Of a stretch of DNA of 5,250 nucleotides, positions 1-5,250 are shown one piece after another. The stretch spans positions 1 through 5,250 of the forward strand of contig DFDL01000002.1 of the NCBI GenBank assembly GCA_002367715.1, given 5' to 3'. The notes below the pieces were generated by a model. It searched no databases. It saw only the letters and a list, made by a program, of their open reading frames with translations, and was not told where the DNA came from. The DNA comes from Actinobacteria bacterium UBA3028. GTDB lineage: Bacteria > Actinomycetota > Actinomycetes > Nanopelagicales > Nanopelagicaceae. The stretch's first letter is position 1. The number at the start of each line of letters is the position of its first letter. A program made the position numbers and the translations under genes.

Positions 1-554
1 ATCGAGATTATTTCCGCCAACTTCAGATCTGCTGAAATTTTGCTATTTATGGCTGCATTAAACGTAGAGAAACCTCCAACGTAAATATCTAGGGATTTAT
101 ATTCACCATCAAAGTTTCGGACAATTTGTTTAGCAAGATCAGTTGATCGAGTTGGATCACTTTCGACGGTGTAAACAAAGAGGTAGGCAATCTGATTATC
201 TGCGCTAGCAAGAGCTGGTGATTGACCAGCAGACCAATAGGACAGTACTTTGGCAACGCCGTTATAGGTAGCAATCTCTTCTTCAATCAATTGCGCAGTT
301 GAAATTACAGTTGGATCTCTTAAATCCTTCTTGGCATCTATTGCCAGAACAATTGCTGGATCATTCACTTTAAAAGTATCGGTCAGATATTTGGCAGCTG
401 CTACCGAATCACTATTTGGATCTGAATAGCCCCCTGAATCTAGGCGTGAGAAGACTAATGAGCCGATGGCTCCAGATGCGATTACGGCAACGATAAATGT
501 TGCAAGCACAGATTTGCCTCGCCGCACAATAAAAATACCTAGCTTCTCAAACAT
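1..554 (-). CDS. MMPL-family (RND-type) membrane transporter, N-terminal part, cut by window edge
   Basis: Reading the minus strand from an ATG at 554-552 gives 184 open residues before the left window edge, so the C-terminal part is missing. Residues 1-13 are a short cytoplasmic start (MFEKLGIFIVRR), and about 14-36 form a first transmembrane helix. A GGYSDPNSDS segment follows at 41-50; this Gly-rich, Asp-Pro-Asn/Gly-Ser segment after the first helix is typical of actinobacterial MMPL proteins. Residues 51-170 look like the first extracytoplasmic porter domain. The end, ISADLKLAEIIS, resembles the stretch leading into helix 2. The family uses proton motive force to export lipids or small hydrophobic compounds; the substrate here is unknown. 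An in-frame TAG (561-563) lies three codons upstream, so translation cannot begin earlier. The Shine-Dalgarno is weak (AGG about 5 nt upstream; GGGG is further away). It is divergent from the small gene at 601, with a 46-bp gap. The family call is fairly sure; completeness cannot be judged. Confidence 0.85.
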   Translation of the reverse strand, partial: MFEKLGIFIVRRGKSVLATFIVAVIASGAIGSLVFSRLDSGGYSDPNSDSVAAAKYLTDTFKVNDPAIVLAIDAKKDLRDPTVISTAQLIEEEIATYNGVAKVLSYWSAGQSPALASADNQIAYLFVYTVESDPTRSTDLAKQIVRNFDGEYKSLDIYVGGFSTFNAAINSKISADLKLAEIIS

Positions 555-588
555 AGCGACCTATTTACCCCTTTTCACCGAAGTTGAT

Positions 589-594
589 TAGACT
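589..594 (+). promoter_or_regulatory. Putative -10 element for a leaderless transcript of the 38-residue gene
   Basis: TAGACT fits the actinobacterial TANNNT -10 pattern and ends 6 nt before the ATG at 601, so transcription would start at or very near the A of the start codon. No good Shine-Dalgarno precedes this ATG. I see no clear -35 hexamer about 17 nt further upstream. The call rests on motif and spacing only. Confidence 0.4.
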
Positions 595-600
595 TGAAGA

Positions 601-717
601 ATGAGCGATCCTAATATTTTGCCGAAGATAACGCAGGATGAGATTGATCCGCGCGAAGATGACGGATCAAAACGCGACCAAGAAATTGAGAGCGATCGTC
701 CACCGCACCACGGCTAG
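601..717 (+). CDS. Small acidic conserved-type hypothetical protein, 38 residues
   Basis: An ATG at 601 opens a 38-codon frame ending in TAG at 715-717. An in-frame TGA at 595-597 excludes any earlier start. The product is hydrophilic with no signal peptide or membrane segment. It has 11 Asp/Glu against 5 Lys/Arg, and ends in DRPPHHG (residues 32-38). The pattern of NILPKIT plus an Asp/Glu-rich middle plus a final RPPH resembles short actinobacterial hypothetical proteins I recall (ILPGIT...DE...RPPHW type). That is memory of a pattern, not a search. Support for a real gene: the frame nearly fills the gap between the transporter start and the zinc-ribbon gene (convergent with the latter, 8-bp gap), it has a plausible leaderless -10 element, and its composition is unlike random translation. 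The function is unknown. It is probably a soluble cytoplasmic, disordered peptide. Confidence 0.65.
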   Translation: MSDPNILPKITQDEIDPREDDGSKRDQEIESDRPPHHG

Positions 718-725
718 CAACTGGA

Positions 726-998
726 TTAATCTTTCTTCGCAGTACTAGTAGGAGTAGCAGTGGCAGCAGGAGCTAGGGGAGTGGCAGGAGTAGTTGCAGA
801 AGTAGAAGAGTCAGACTTAGTTGTTCTTGAATCAGTCTTATAAAAACCAGAACCTTTGAATACGACCCCGACATTTGAATAAACCTTCTGAACTAATCCA
901 TCGCACTCTGGACATTGTGTTAGAGCCGCATCAGTAAATGATTGAACCGCCTCAAATTTAAAGCCGCAGAGCGTGCAGGCATACTCATATGTTGGCAT
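726..998 (-). CDS. FmdB-family zinc-ribbon protein, Ruc (Rv0991c)-like putative redox chaperone
   Basis: This is a 90-residue protein. It opens with MPTYEYACTLC, the hallmark start of FmdB-family putative regulatory proteins. Two CxxC knuckles (C8/C11 and C29/C32) form a four-cysteine zinc ribbon over residues 1-40. A conserved VVFKGSGFYKTD segment follows at 45-56. Residues 57-90 are a low-complexity Ser/Thr/Ala/Pro tail ending KKD, predicted to be disordered. The M. tuberculosis homologue Rv0991c (Ruc) has the same plan of zinc ribbon plus disordered tail, and is reported as a chaperone activated by cysteine oxidation. That role is inferred here from similarity. Older FmdB annotations as an amidase-operon regulator are less likely. 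In M. tuberculosis the gene sits beside the cyclo-ligase gene Rv0992c; here that gene lies 3.7 kb away on the same strand. A TACAAT element 7 nt before the ATG suggests a leaderless transcript. The family call is certain; the exact function is less so. Confidence 0.93.
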   Translation of the reverse strand: MPTYEYACTLCGFKFEAVQSFTDAALTQCPECDGLVQKVYSNVGVVFKGSGFYKTDSRTTKSDSSTSATTPATPLAPAATATPTSTAKKD

Positions 999-1005
999 GG
1001 GGTCT

Positions 1006-1011
1006 ATTGTA
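1006..1011 (-). promoter_or_regulatory. Putative -10 element for a leaderless transcript of the zinc-ribbon gene
   Basis: On the minus strand this reads TACAAT, one mismatch from TATAAT, followed by AGACCCC and then the ATG at 998-996. A 7-nt gap would put the transcript 5' end at or next to the A of the start codon. There is no purine-rich Shine-Dalgarno in those 7 nt, which agrees with leaderless initiation. The -35 region (about 1029-1035) is only a weak match. Confidence 0.5.
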
Positions 1012-1036
1012 AAGAAGTGAGAGAATTACATCTAAT
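1007..1036 (+). promoter_or_regulatory. Possible sigma-70-type promoter for the copC-like/copD-ctaG/acyl-CoA dehydrogenase run
   Basis: TTGTAA (1007-1012, four of six matches to TTGACA) and TCTAAT (1031-1036, five of six to TATAAT) are separated by 18 nt. Transcription would start near 1043 and leave a leader of about 40 nt carrying AGAGGG at 1071-1076, a Shine-Dalgarno-like sequence 7 nt before the ATG at 1084. Against it, TCTAAT lacks the A at the second -10 position. I saw no dyad that would suggest a CsoR- or CueR-type copper operator. This is a weak call. Confidence 0.25.
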
Positions 1037-1083
1037 CGAGAGCCAGCCAAAACTAGCAAAACCGAAGCTGAGAGGGTAGGGAA

Positions 1084-1635
1084 ATGAGAAATCGATTAAA
1101 GTTTGGAATTTTCCTAACATTAGCCACCCTTACTCTTCCTATTTCAAGTGTGGCTGAGGCAAATAGAGTTGTCACCACTATCCCAGAAGCAGGGTCAGTA
1201 AAGACCGAACAACCAAATTCAGTATCGATAACCTCAGAAGCAGCTCTCTCAAAACAGGGCAACCAGATTGTTGTTAATGATCCCAATGGGATCGCTGTCG
1301 ATGATGCATCGATAACAATTATGGAGAACACTGCAATTGTTGGGTTAACACAGCTAACAAAGACTGGTGTCTATACCGTTAATTACACTTTGCAATCTAA
1401 GAACGATGACCCACTAATAGGTTCGTATACATTTTTATTTAATGCACCATCAAAACTTGCCGCACAAACTCCTGAGCCAACAACTACACCGCTAACTCAA
1501 GAGAAAGTTAACTCAAATAGTGGGTCTAACGCTTTTGTCTACACATTGTTAATTCTTGCGGTTTTAGTTTTTATATTTTTAATCTGGTATACCAAAGTGA
1601 CATTTGGCGGCGCTAAAAAATCAAAACGTAAGTAA
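1084..1635 (+). CDS. CopC-domain envelope protein with C-terminal membrane anchor, lacking the usual copper ligands
   Basis: This is a 183-residue protein with a Sec-type signal peptide at 1-26 (basic MRNR start, hydrophobic core, VAEA before cleavage near A26). A CopC-like beta domain spans about 27-120, seen in VVTTIPEAGS (29-38), VVNDPNGIAVDDA (63-75), GVYTVNYTLQS (95-105) and PLIGSYTF (110-117). A Pro/Thr/Ser-rich linker covers about 121-149, one transmembrane helix 150-170, and a basic tail ends KKSKRK. CopC proteins bind Cu(II) outside the membrane and work with CopD. The typical ligands are an N-terminal His of the mature protein and the Asp and His of a DGHP motif. Here the mature start is near N27 and the motif is N107-D108-D109-P110. 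The protein has no His or Cys at all. It is the first gene of a three-gene run, 9 nt before the copD-ctaG gene. AGAGGG 7 nt upstream supports the ATG. The fold call is good; copper binding is doubtful. Confidence 0.82.
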   Translation: MRNRLKFGIFLTLATLTLPISSVAEANRVVTTIPEAGSVKTEQPNSVSITSEAALSKQGNQIVVNDPNGIAVDDASITIMENTAIVGLTQLTKTGVYTVNYTLQSKNDDPLIGSYTFLFNAPSKLAAQTPEPTTTPLTQEKVNSNSGSNAFVYTLLILAVLVFIFLIWYTKVTFGGAKKSKRK

Positions 1636-1644
1636 AAGCTAAAA

Positions 1645-3522
1645 TTGTTACATTTAATTGATTCGATCCAACCACTGAGTTTTGCAATTACAATAATTAA
1701 GACTTTGCAGGTTTTCTCCTCAGTAACTCTAATTGGCCTGCTTATAGCTATTGGATTTTTTATAAGAGAGAGTGAAGCAAAACTTCTTCCAGAAGCAATT
1801 CGAGTCCGCAGTTTTGCCACAGTAGCGGCAGGCTTCTGGTTAATTCTCTCAATTAATCGGATCTTTTTCGAAATTACCAATCTGCTCGGAACAAATTTCT
1901 CAGATGTATTTAATCCGGTAGTAATAAAATCTTTTTTGACACAAACATCTCTAGGTCAGAGCTATGTAATTAATATTGCAGCTGCTGGAGCCGTTCTATT
2001 TGCGCTTCCTATTATCAAGAGAACTACTGGCATCTACTTCGTCCTTGCTATTAGCTTCGTAGGTGTGTTGGCCCCAGTATTTCAGAGCCACTCGAGTAAC
2101 TCGGGAAATCATGGGTTAGCAATTGGCTCTCTGCTATTTCATGTCACATTTATCTCTATCTGGGTGGGTGGAATCATTGGTTTGATCCTTATAAACCAGA
2201 GCGAGCGTGAGATCGCAATTCCAAGATTTAGTTCACTTGCACTCTGGTCCGCAATTATTGTCAGTATCAGCGGTGCTACAAACTCTTGGACTCGGCTAAA
2301 TTTTCGCGAAGCCTGGAGTTCGCAATATGCAAAGTTAGTAATCTTAAAAATCATATTGACTACGATATTAATTTTCATCGGCGCCAGGCATCGTAGCTAT
2401 ATAGCGCGCAAATTGCAGGGTGGGCGTGCGGTTTACCAGCTATTGATTGCTGAAGTAATTGTTATGGGTGTGGCGCTAGGTCTTGGTTCCTGGCTCTCTG
2501 TTAGCGCACCACCAGAGCCAAAGAATGCGCCACCGCTAGATATTTCGCAGACAATTTCTGGAGTACCGATGCTTGCGCCGCCATCGGTGAAAAATATCTT
2601 GCTCACATATGTACCTGATGGCGCAATTCTTGGGCTCTTAATTTTAATCACTGCGCTATACATAAGAGGTGTAGTAATTCTTACTAAGCGCGGTGATAAA
2701 TGGCCGATTGGTCGCACAATTTCATTTGCATTAGCAGTAGCTGCAACAGATTTTGCAACGAGTGGCGGATTAGGTGCATATGCTCACTTTGCATTCTCGT
2801 ATCATATGGTGGCACATATGGTGCTTGGGATGATTGCGCCCATCGGTTTAGTCTTAAGTGCGCCGATAACTCTCGCACTTCGCACACTTCCAATTGGAAG
2901 AACTCCAGATGAACGTGGTATCCGTGGAAGTTTGATTGAATTAATGCATTCTAGATATTTTAAAATTATTTCAAATCCAATAGTTGCCTTAGCAATCTTT
3001 GATGGCTCACTTTTCTTGCTATATATGACGCCACTCTTTGGTGAATTAATGGGTACTCATAGTGGCCACCTATTTATGAATATTCATTTCTTGTTAGCAG
3101 GAGCTCTCTTCTTCCATGTAATCGTAGGCGTTGATCCATCTCCTAAACGAGTTCCACATATTGTCCGAATTATTGTTTTATTTGCCGCTATGAGCATCCA
3201 CGCCTTCTTCTCAATCGCACTACTTTCAGCAACAACGCTTTTGGATGGTGGATATTTTGCCAGCCTAAATCGGCCATGGGCAACAGATTTATTGGCCGAC
3301 CAGAGAGCCGGTGGCGCCGTCGGGTGGGCTATGGGAGAGATTCCGATCCTTATTGCTTTAGTCGCAACCTTTATTCAGTGGCTCCGTGAAGATAAGCGTG
3401 AAACTAAGCGGATAGATCGGGCTGAGAATCGCGCTGCAGCAATGGGCGAGGATGATGATTTAGCAAAGTACAACAAATACCTTTCACGGCTAAATCAACT
3501 AGACGGCAAGCAAGATACTTGA
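1645..3522 (+). CDS. CopD–CtaG fusion: copper-resistance D domain plus cytochrome c oxidase assembly (caa3 CtaG-type) domain
   Basis: This is a 625-residue polytopic membrane protein. Residues 1-285 are the CopD domain, with about eight hydrophobic segments. SHSSNSGNH (148-156) and FHVTFISIWVGGIIGL (165-180) match the CopD His and WxGG signature, with H149, H156 and H166. A Pro-rich loop follows (286-320, SAPPEPKNAPP). Residues 323-582 are the CtaG domain: YAHFAFSYHMVAHMVLGMIAP (379-399, split here by H381, H387 and H391), MTPLFGEL (461-468), H472/H475/H481/H491, GVDPSP (495-500) and PWATDLLADQRAGG (544-557). A charged cytoplasmic tail ends the protein. The length is about normal for actinobacterial fusions. 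Known roles are copper movement across the membrane (CopD) and maturation of the copper-containing oxidase (CtaG); coupling of the two is inferred. The start is a TTG at 1645 with only a weak upstream AAG. The upstream gene's TAA (1633-1635) is in the same frame four codons earlier, so no earlier start exists. Confidence 0.93.
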   Translation: MLHLIDSIQPLSFAITIIKTLQVFSSVTLIGLLIAIGFFIRESEAKLLPEAIRVRSFATVAAGFWLILSINRIFFEITNLLGTNFSDVFNPVVIKSFLTQTSLGQSYVINIAAAGAVLFALPIIKRTTGIYFVLAISFVGVLAPVFQSHSSNSGNHGLAIGSLLFHVTFISIWVGGIIGLILINQSEREIAIPRFSSLALWSAIIVSISGATNSWTRLNFREAWSSQYAKLVILKIILTTILIFIGARHRSYIARKLQGGRAVYQLLIAEVIVMGVALGLGSWLSVSAPPEPKNAPPLDISQTISGVPMLAPPSVKNILLTYVPDGAILGLLILITALYIRGVVILTKRGDKWPIGRTISFALAVAATDFATSGGLGAYAHFAFSYHMVAHMVLGMIAPIGLVLSAPITLALRTLPIGRTPDERGIRGSLIELMHSRYFKIISNPIVALAIFDGSLFLLYMTPLFGELMGTHSGHLFMNIHFLLAGALFFHVIVGVDPSPKRVPHIVRIIVLFAAMSIHAFFSIALLSATTLLDGGYFASLNRPWATDLLADQRAGGAVGWAMGEIPILIALVATFIQWLREDKRETKRIDRAENRAAAMGEDDDLAKYNKYLSRLNQLDGKQDT

Positions 3523-3534
3523 GTTAATTAAGCC

Positions 3535-4677
3535 ATGGATGCGCTATTTGATGATGAGTACGAGGCCCTTCGCGAAAGCGTTCGCGCCCTTGTAACTAAG
3601 AAGATTGAACCATTTGCAAAAGATGTAGATGAAAATTCTAGATTTCCACAAGAGGCTTTTGAGGCGCTCCAAAGTGCAGATCTTGCAGCAGCTCATGTCG
3701 ACGAGAAATATGGCGGTCAGGGCGCAGACTCATTAGCAACTGTAATTATTATTGAAGAAATTGCTCGCGCATGTGGATCATCTTCGCTAATTCCGGCAGT
3801 TAATAAACTGGGCTCACTTCCTCTGATATTGGCCGGCAGTGATGAGCAGAAGCAGAAATATTTACCACAACTTGCAGCCGGAAAGGGATTCTCATATTGC
3901 CTCTCAGAATCAGAGGCAGGTTCTGATGCAGCGGCAATGACAACCAAGGCTGTTAAAGATGGGAACAGTTGGATCATAAGTGGCAGTAAGAAATGGATTT
4001 CAAATGCGGGCTTCTCTGATTTTTATACAGTACTTGCTCAGTGCGATCCAGCTCTAGGAGCAAAGGGCATAACGGCGTTCATTGTTGAAAAATCAGATAC
4101 CGGAATCTCATTTGGCGCCCACGAGAAGAAGATGGGATTCAAAGGTTCGCCGACCAGAGAGGTCTACTTTGATAATGTAAAGATTCCAGATGATCGCAGA
4201 ATTGGTGAGATTGGTTCTGGATTTGCACTTGCCATGCAGACCCTCGATCACACTCGAATAACAATTGCTGCTCAAGGGCTTGGAATTGCGCAAGGCGCCT
4301 TCGAAGTTGCAACAAAATATGCCCACGAACGTAAGCAATTTGGTCGTGAGATATTCGACTTTCAAGGCATTCAATTTATGTTGTCAGATATGGCTATGAA
4401 TATTGCCGCCGCTAGGCAACTCACTTATGCAGCAGCTATAAAGAGTGAGCGCGGAGAGAAGGATCTAACTTTCTTCTCAGCCGCCGCAAAGTGCTTTGCA
4501 ACGGATGTAGCGATGAAAGTTACAACTGATGCAGTTCAAGTGCTTGGTGGATATGGTTATGTTTCAGATTATCCAGTTGAGCGCATGATGCGCGATGCAA
4601 AGTTGACGCAGATCTACGAGGGAACCAATCAGGTCCAGCGCGTTGTTATGGCCCGTCATTTAAAAGATTTAACTTAA
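3535..4677 (+). CDS. Acyl-CoA dehydrogenase (FadE25-like)
   Basis: This is a 380-residue flavoprotein of normal family length. The N-terminal helical domain is 1-118. YCLSESEAGSDAAAM (121-135) is the FAD/substrate-binding signature, followed by the beta domain (about 121-232), with KKWISNAG at 152-159. The C-terminal helical domain holds RKQFGREIFDFQGIQFML (266-283) and QVLGGYGYVSDYPVERMMRD (335-354). QIYEGTNQVQR (359-369) carries E362, the expected catalytic base for alpha-proton removal in short/medium-chain-type enzymes. It should oxidise an acyl-CoA to the trans-2-enoyl-CoA and pass electrons to electron-transfer flavoprotein in the cytoplasm. Chain length or branched-chain preference cannot be read from the sequence; the motifs resemble mycobacterial FadE25. 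The ATG at 3535 lies 12 nt after the copD-ctaG stop, with no strong Shine-Dalgarno, so co-transcription and possibly coupled translation are likely. The functional link to the copper genes is unclear. Confidence 0.94.
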   Translation: MDALFDDEYEALRESVRALVTKKIEPFAKDVDENSRFPQEAFEALQSADLAAAHVDEKYGGQGADSLATVIIIEEIARACGSSSLIPAVNKLGSLPLILAGSDEQKQKYLPQLAAGKGFSYCLSESEAGSDAAAMTTKAVKDGNSWIISGSKKWISNAGFSDFYTVLAQCDPALGAKGITAFIVEKSDTGISFGAHEKKMGFKGSPTREVYFDNVKIPDDRRIGEIGSGFALAMQTLDHTRITIAAQGLGIAQGAFEVATKYAHERKQFGREIFDFQGIQFMLSDMAMNIAAARQLTYAAAIKSERGEKDLTFFSAAAKCFATDVAMKVTTDAVQVLGGYGYVSDYPVERMMRDAKLTQIYEGTNQVQRVVMARHLKDLT

Positions 4678-4693
4678 ATATTTCGAGTTAAAT
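4667..4693. terminator. AT-rich inverted repeat in the convergent gap, possible weak bidirectional terminator
   Basis: ATTTAACT (4667-4674) is repeated exactly as its reverse complement AGTTAAAT (4686-4693), with an 11-nt spacer that itself contains the palindrome AAATATTT (4676-4683). It lies between the two convergent genes and overlaps the last codons or stop of both. The 8-bp stem has only one G-C pair and there is no clear T-run, so it is a poor intrinsic terminator by the usual criteria. Its position is the main support. Confidence 0.35.
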
Positions 4694-5238
4694 TATTGAG
4701 CAAAGCGAACAATTAAATCAGGGGTCGCCAGCGCATTTAACTTTGCATCATGGCTCTCTATTGGAAATGGCTCAACCGTTAACTCGCCGGTGTAAATAAG
4801 ACCGATCCGCCAGGCTGACATCCCGACAAGTGCTCGATCATATGAGCCGCCCCCTTGCCCCAGGCGATGGCCTTCGGGGTTTGCATGCAAGGTTGGCACA
4901 ATTACAATATCGATAGATTCGCCCGATTCTGGAGCTCCATTTGGCTCAAAAATTTTCCCGCGCTTTTCTAATGATGAAACCTCACCATCCCACTCCACCC
5001 ACTCTAAATTCAGATCTTGTAGCGTTCGAGGCACGAGTAGCCGGCGGCCACTCTTTAGAATTGCACTATTTAAATCGGAAGTTTGTGGCTCATGCCCATA
5101 TGAGATGTAGCTAGCAACCGTCTCTGAATTTATAAATTCCGAAGAATCAATGATGTGAACCCAAGTTTCGTTTAAATCTCGGAGTGATCGCTCGGCGCGA
5201 AATCTGCTTCTAAGTTCCTGCTTTTTACGGTTATTCAC
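4693..5238 (-). CDS. 5-formyltetrahydrofolate cyclo-ligase (5,10-methenyltetrahydrofolate synthetase)
   Basis: This is a 181-residue soluble enzyme of near-normal family length. It uses ATP to convert 5-formyltetrahydrofolate to 5,10-methenyltetrahydrofolate, returning a storage or inhibitory folate to the one-carbon pool. Seen in the sequence: a basic N-terminal helix (NNRKKQELRSRFRAERS), YISYGHEPQT (44-53), RRLLVPRTL (65-73), VIVPTLHANPEGHRLGQGGG (112-131) running into SYDR (132-135), and SHDAKLNALATPD (162-174). The Gly-rich LGQGGGSYDR stretch is the family's nucleotide/phosphate-binding signature and appears intact. The start is a GTG at 5238-5236. An overlapping ATG (5240-5238) runs straight into TGA and cannot be used. 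TATAAC (5248-5243) lies only 4 nt before the GTG, too close for a standard leaderless promoter, so the promoter or true start is uncertain at the window edge. It is convergent with the acyl-CoA dehydrogenase. In M. tuberculosis the homologue Rv0992c adjoins the Ruc gene. Confidence 0.93.
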   Translation of the reverse strand: MNNRKKQELRSRFRAERSLRDLNETWVHIIDSSEFINSETVASYISYGHEPQTSDLNSAILKSGRRLLVPRTLQDLNLEWVEWDGEVSSLEKRGKIFEPNGAPESGESIDIVIVPTLHANPEGHRLGQGGGSYDRALVGMSAWRIGLIYTGELTVEPFPIESHDAKLNALATPDLIVRFAQ

Positions 5239-5250
5239 ATTAGTTATATC

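Noticed and set aside
89..286. Minus-strand frame of 65 residues at the left edge
   Set aside because: It overlaps the partial MMPL transporter on the same strand in another frame. The transporter frame is open for the full 554 nt and has clear family features.
740..820. Repetitive GCAG/GTAG-rich stretch resembling a microsatellite
   Set aside because: It is the coding sequence of the Ser/Thr/Ala/Pro tail of the zinc-ribbon protein; the units are irregular and the frame is kept.
1053..1331. Open frame of 92 residues on the minus strand over the start of the copC-like gene
   Set aside because: It lies antisense to a well-supported signal peptide and CopC domain, has no recognisable motif and no start context, and is a shadow frame.
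1539..1880. Open frame of 113 residues on the minus strand across the copC-like/copD junction
   Set aside because: It is antisense to two real membrane genes, with no domain and no promoter. Long antisense frames are expected opposite hydrophobic coding sequence.
2777..2820. Three CATATG hexamers within about 45 bp, looking like a short repeat
   Set aside because: They encode conserved residues around the His-rich HMVAHMV helix of CtaG and are explained by His-Met and Ala-Tyr codons.
2433..2893. Overlapping minus-strand frames opposite the copD-ctaG gene (2433-2717 and 2684-2893) and a plus-strand frame at 2700-2912
   Set aside because: All sit inside the strongly conserved CtaG domain and show no family features of their own.
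4108..4374. Minus-strand frames of 88 and 86 residues (also 3717-3977) opposite the acyl-CoA dehydrogenase
   Set aside because: The plus-strand protein is intact and conserved throughout these stretches; they are shadow frames.

Overview
The window looks like a low-GC actinobacterial chromosome, with base composition by eye in the low 40s % GC. The proteins have actinobacterial relatives: an MmpL-type transporter, an FmdB/Ruc zinc-ribbon protein, a CopD–CtaG fusion and a FadE25-like acyl-CoA dehydrogenase. Gaps are only about 8 to 85 bp, start codons include TTG and GTG, and two genes have a -10-like element 6-7 nt before the ATG, as expected for leaderless mRNAs. Together this suggests a streamlined freshwater actinobacterium of the acI/Nanopelagicales type. 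That assignment is inference from style, not a search result.

Layout, left to right. (1) 1-554, minus: the N-terminal 184 residues of an MMPL/RND-type membrane transporter that runs off the window. (2) 601-717, plus: a 38-residue acidic small protein ending in RPPHHG, divergent from the transporter. (3) 726-998, minus: an FmdB-family four-cysteine zinc-ribbon protein resembling the mycobacterial chaperone Ruc (Rv0991c). (4) 1084-4677, plus: a tight three-gene run of a CopC-fold membrane-anchored protein, a 625-residue CopD–CtaG fusion and an acyl-CoA dehydrogenase, with gaps of 9 and 12 nt. (5) 4693-5238, minus: 5-formyltetrahydrofolate cyclo-ligase, convergent with the dehydrogenase across a 15-bp gap that holds an AT-rich inverted repeat. 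No stretch over 300 bases lacks a gene. I saw no tRNA, rRNA, CRISPR array, insertion sequence or long repeat.

The first two genes of the plus-strand run probably act together in the envelope in copper handling and cytochrome oxidase assembly. The dehydrogenase (acyl-CoA beta-oxidation or branched-chain catabolism) has no obvious functional tie and may only be co-transcribed. The Ruc-like gene and the cyclo-ligase gene are neighbours in Mycobacterium tuberculosis (Rv0991c/Rv0992c). Here they share a strand but are separated by the plus-strand block, which suggests an insertion or local rearrangement.

I found no clear new multi-gene system. The points most worth checking are the CopC-like protein, which has no histidine and has lost all three usual Cu(II) ligands, and the unannotated 38-residue protein.
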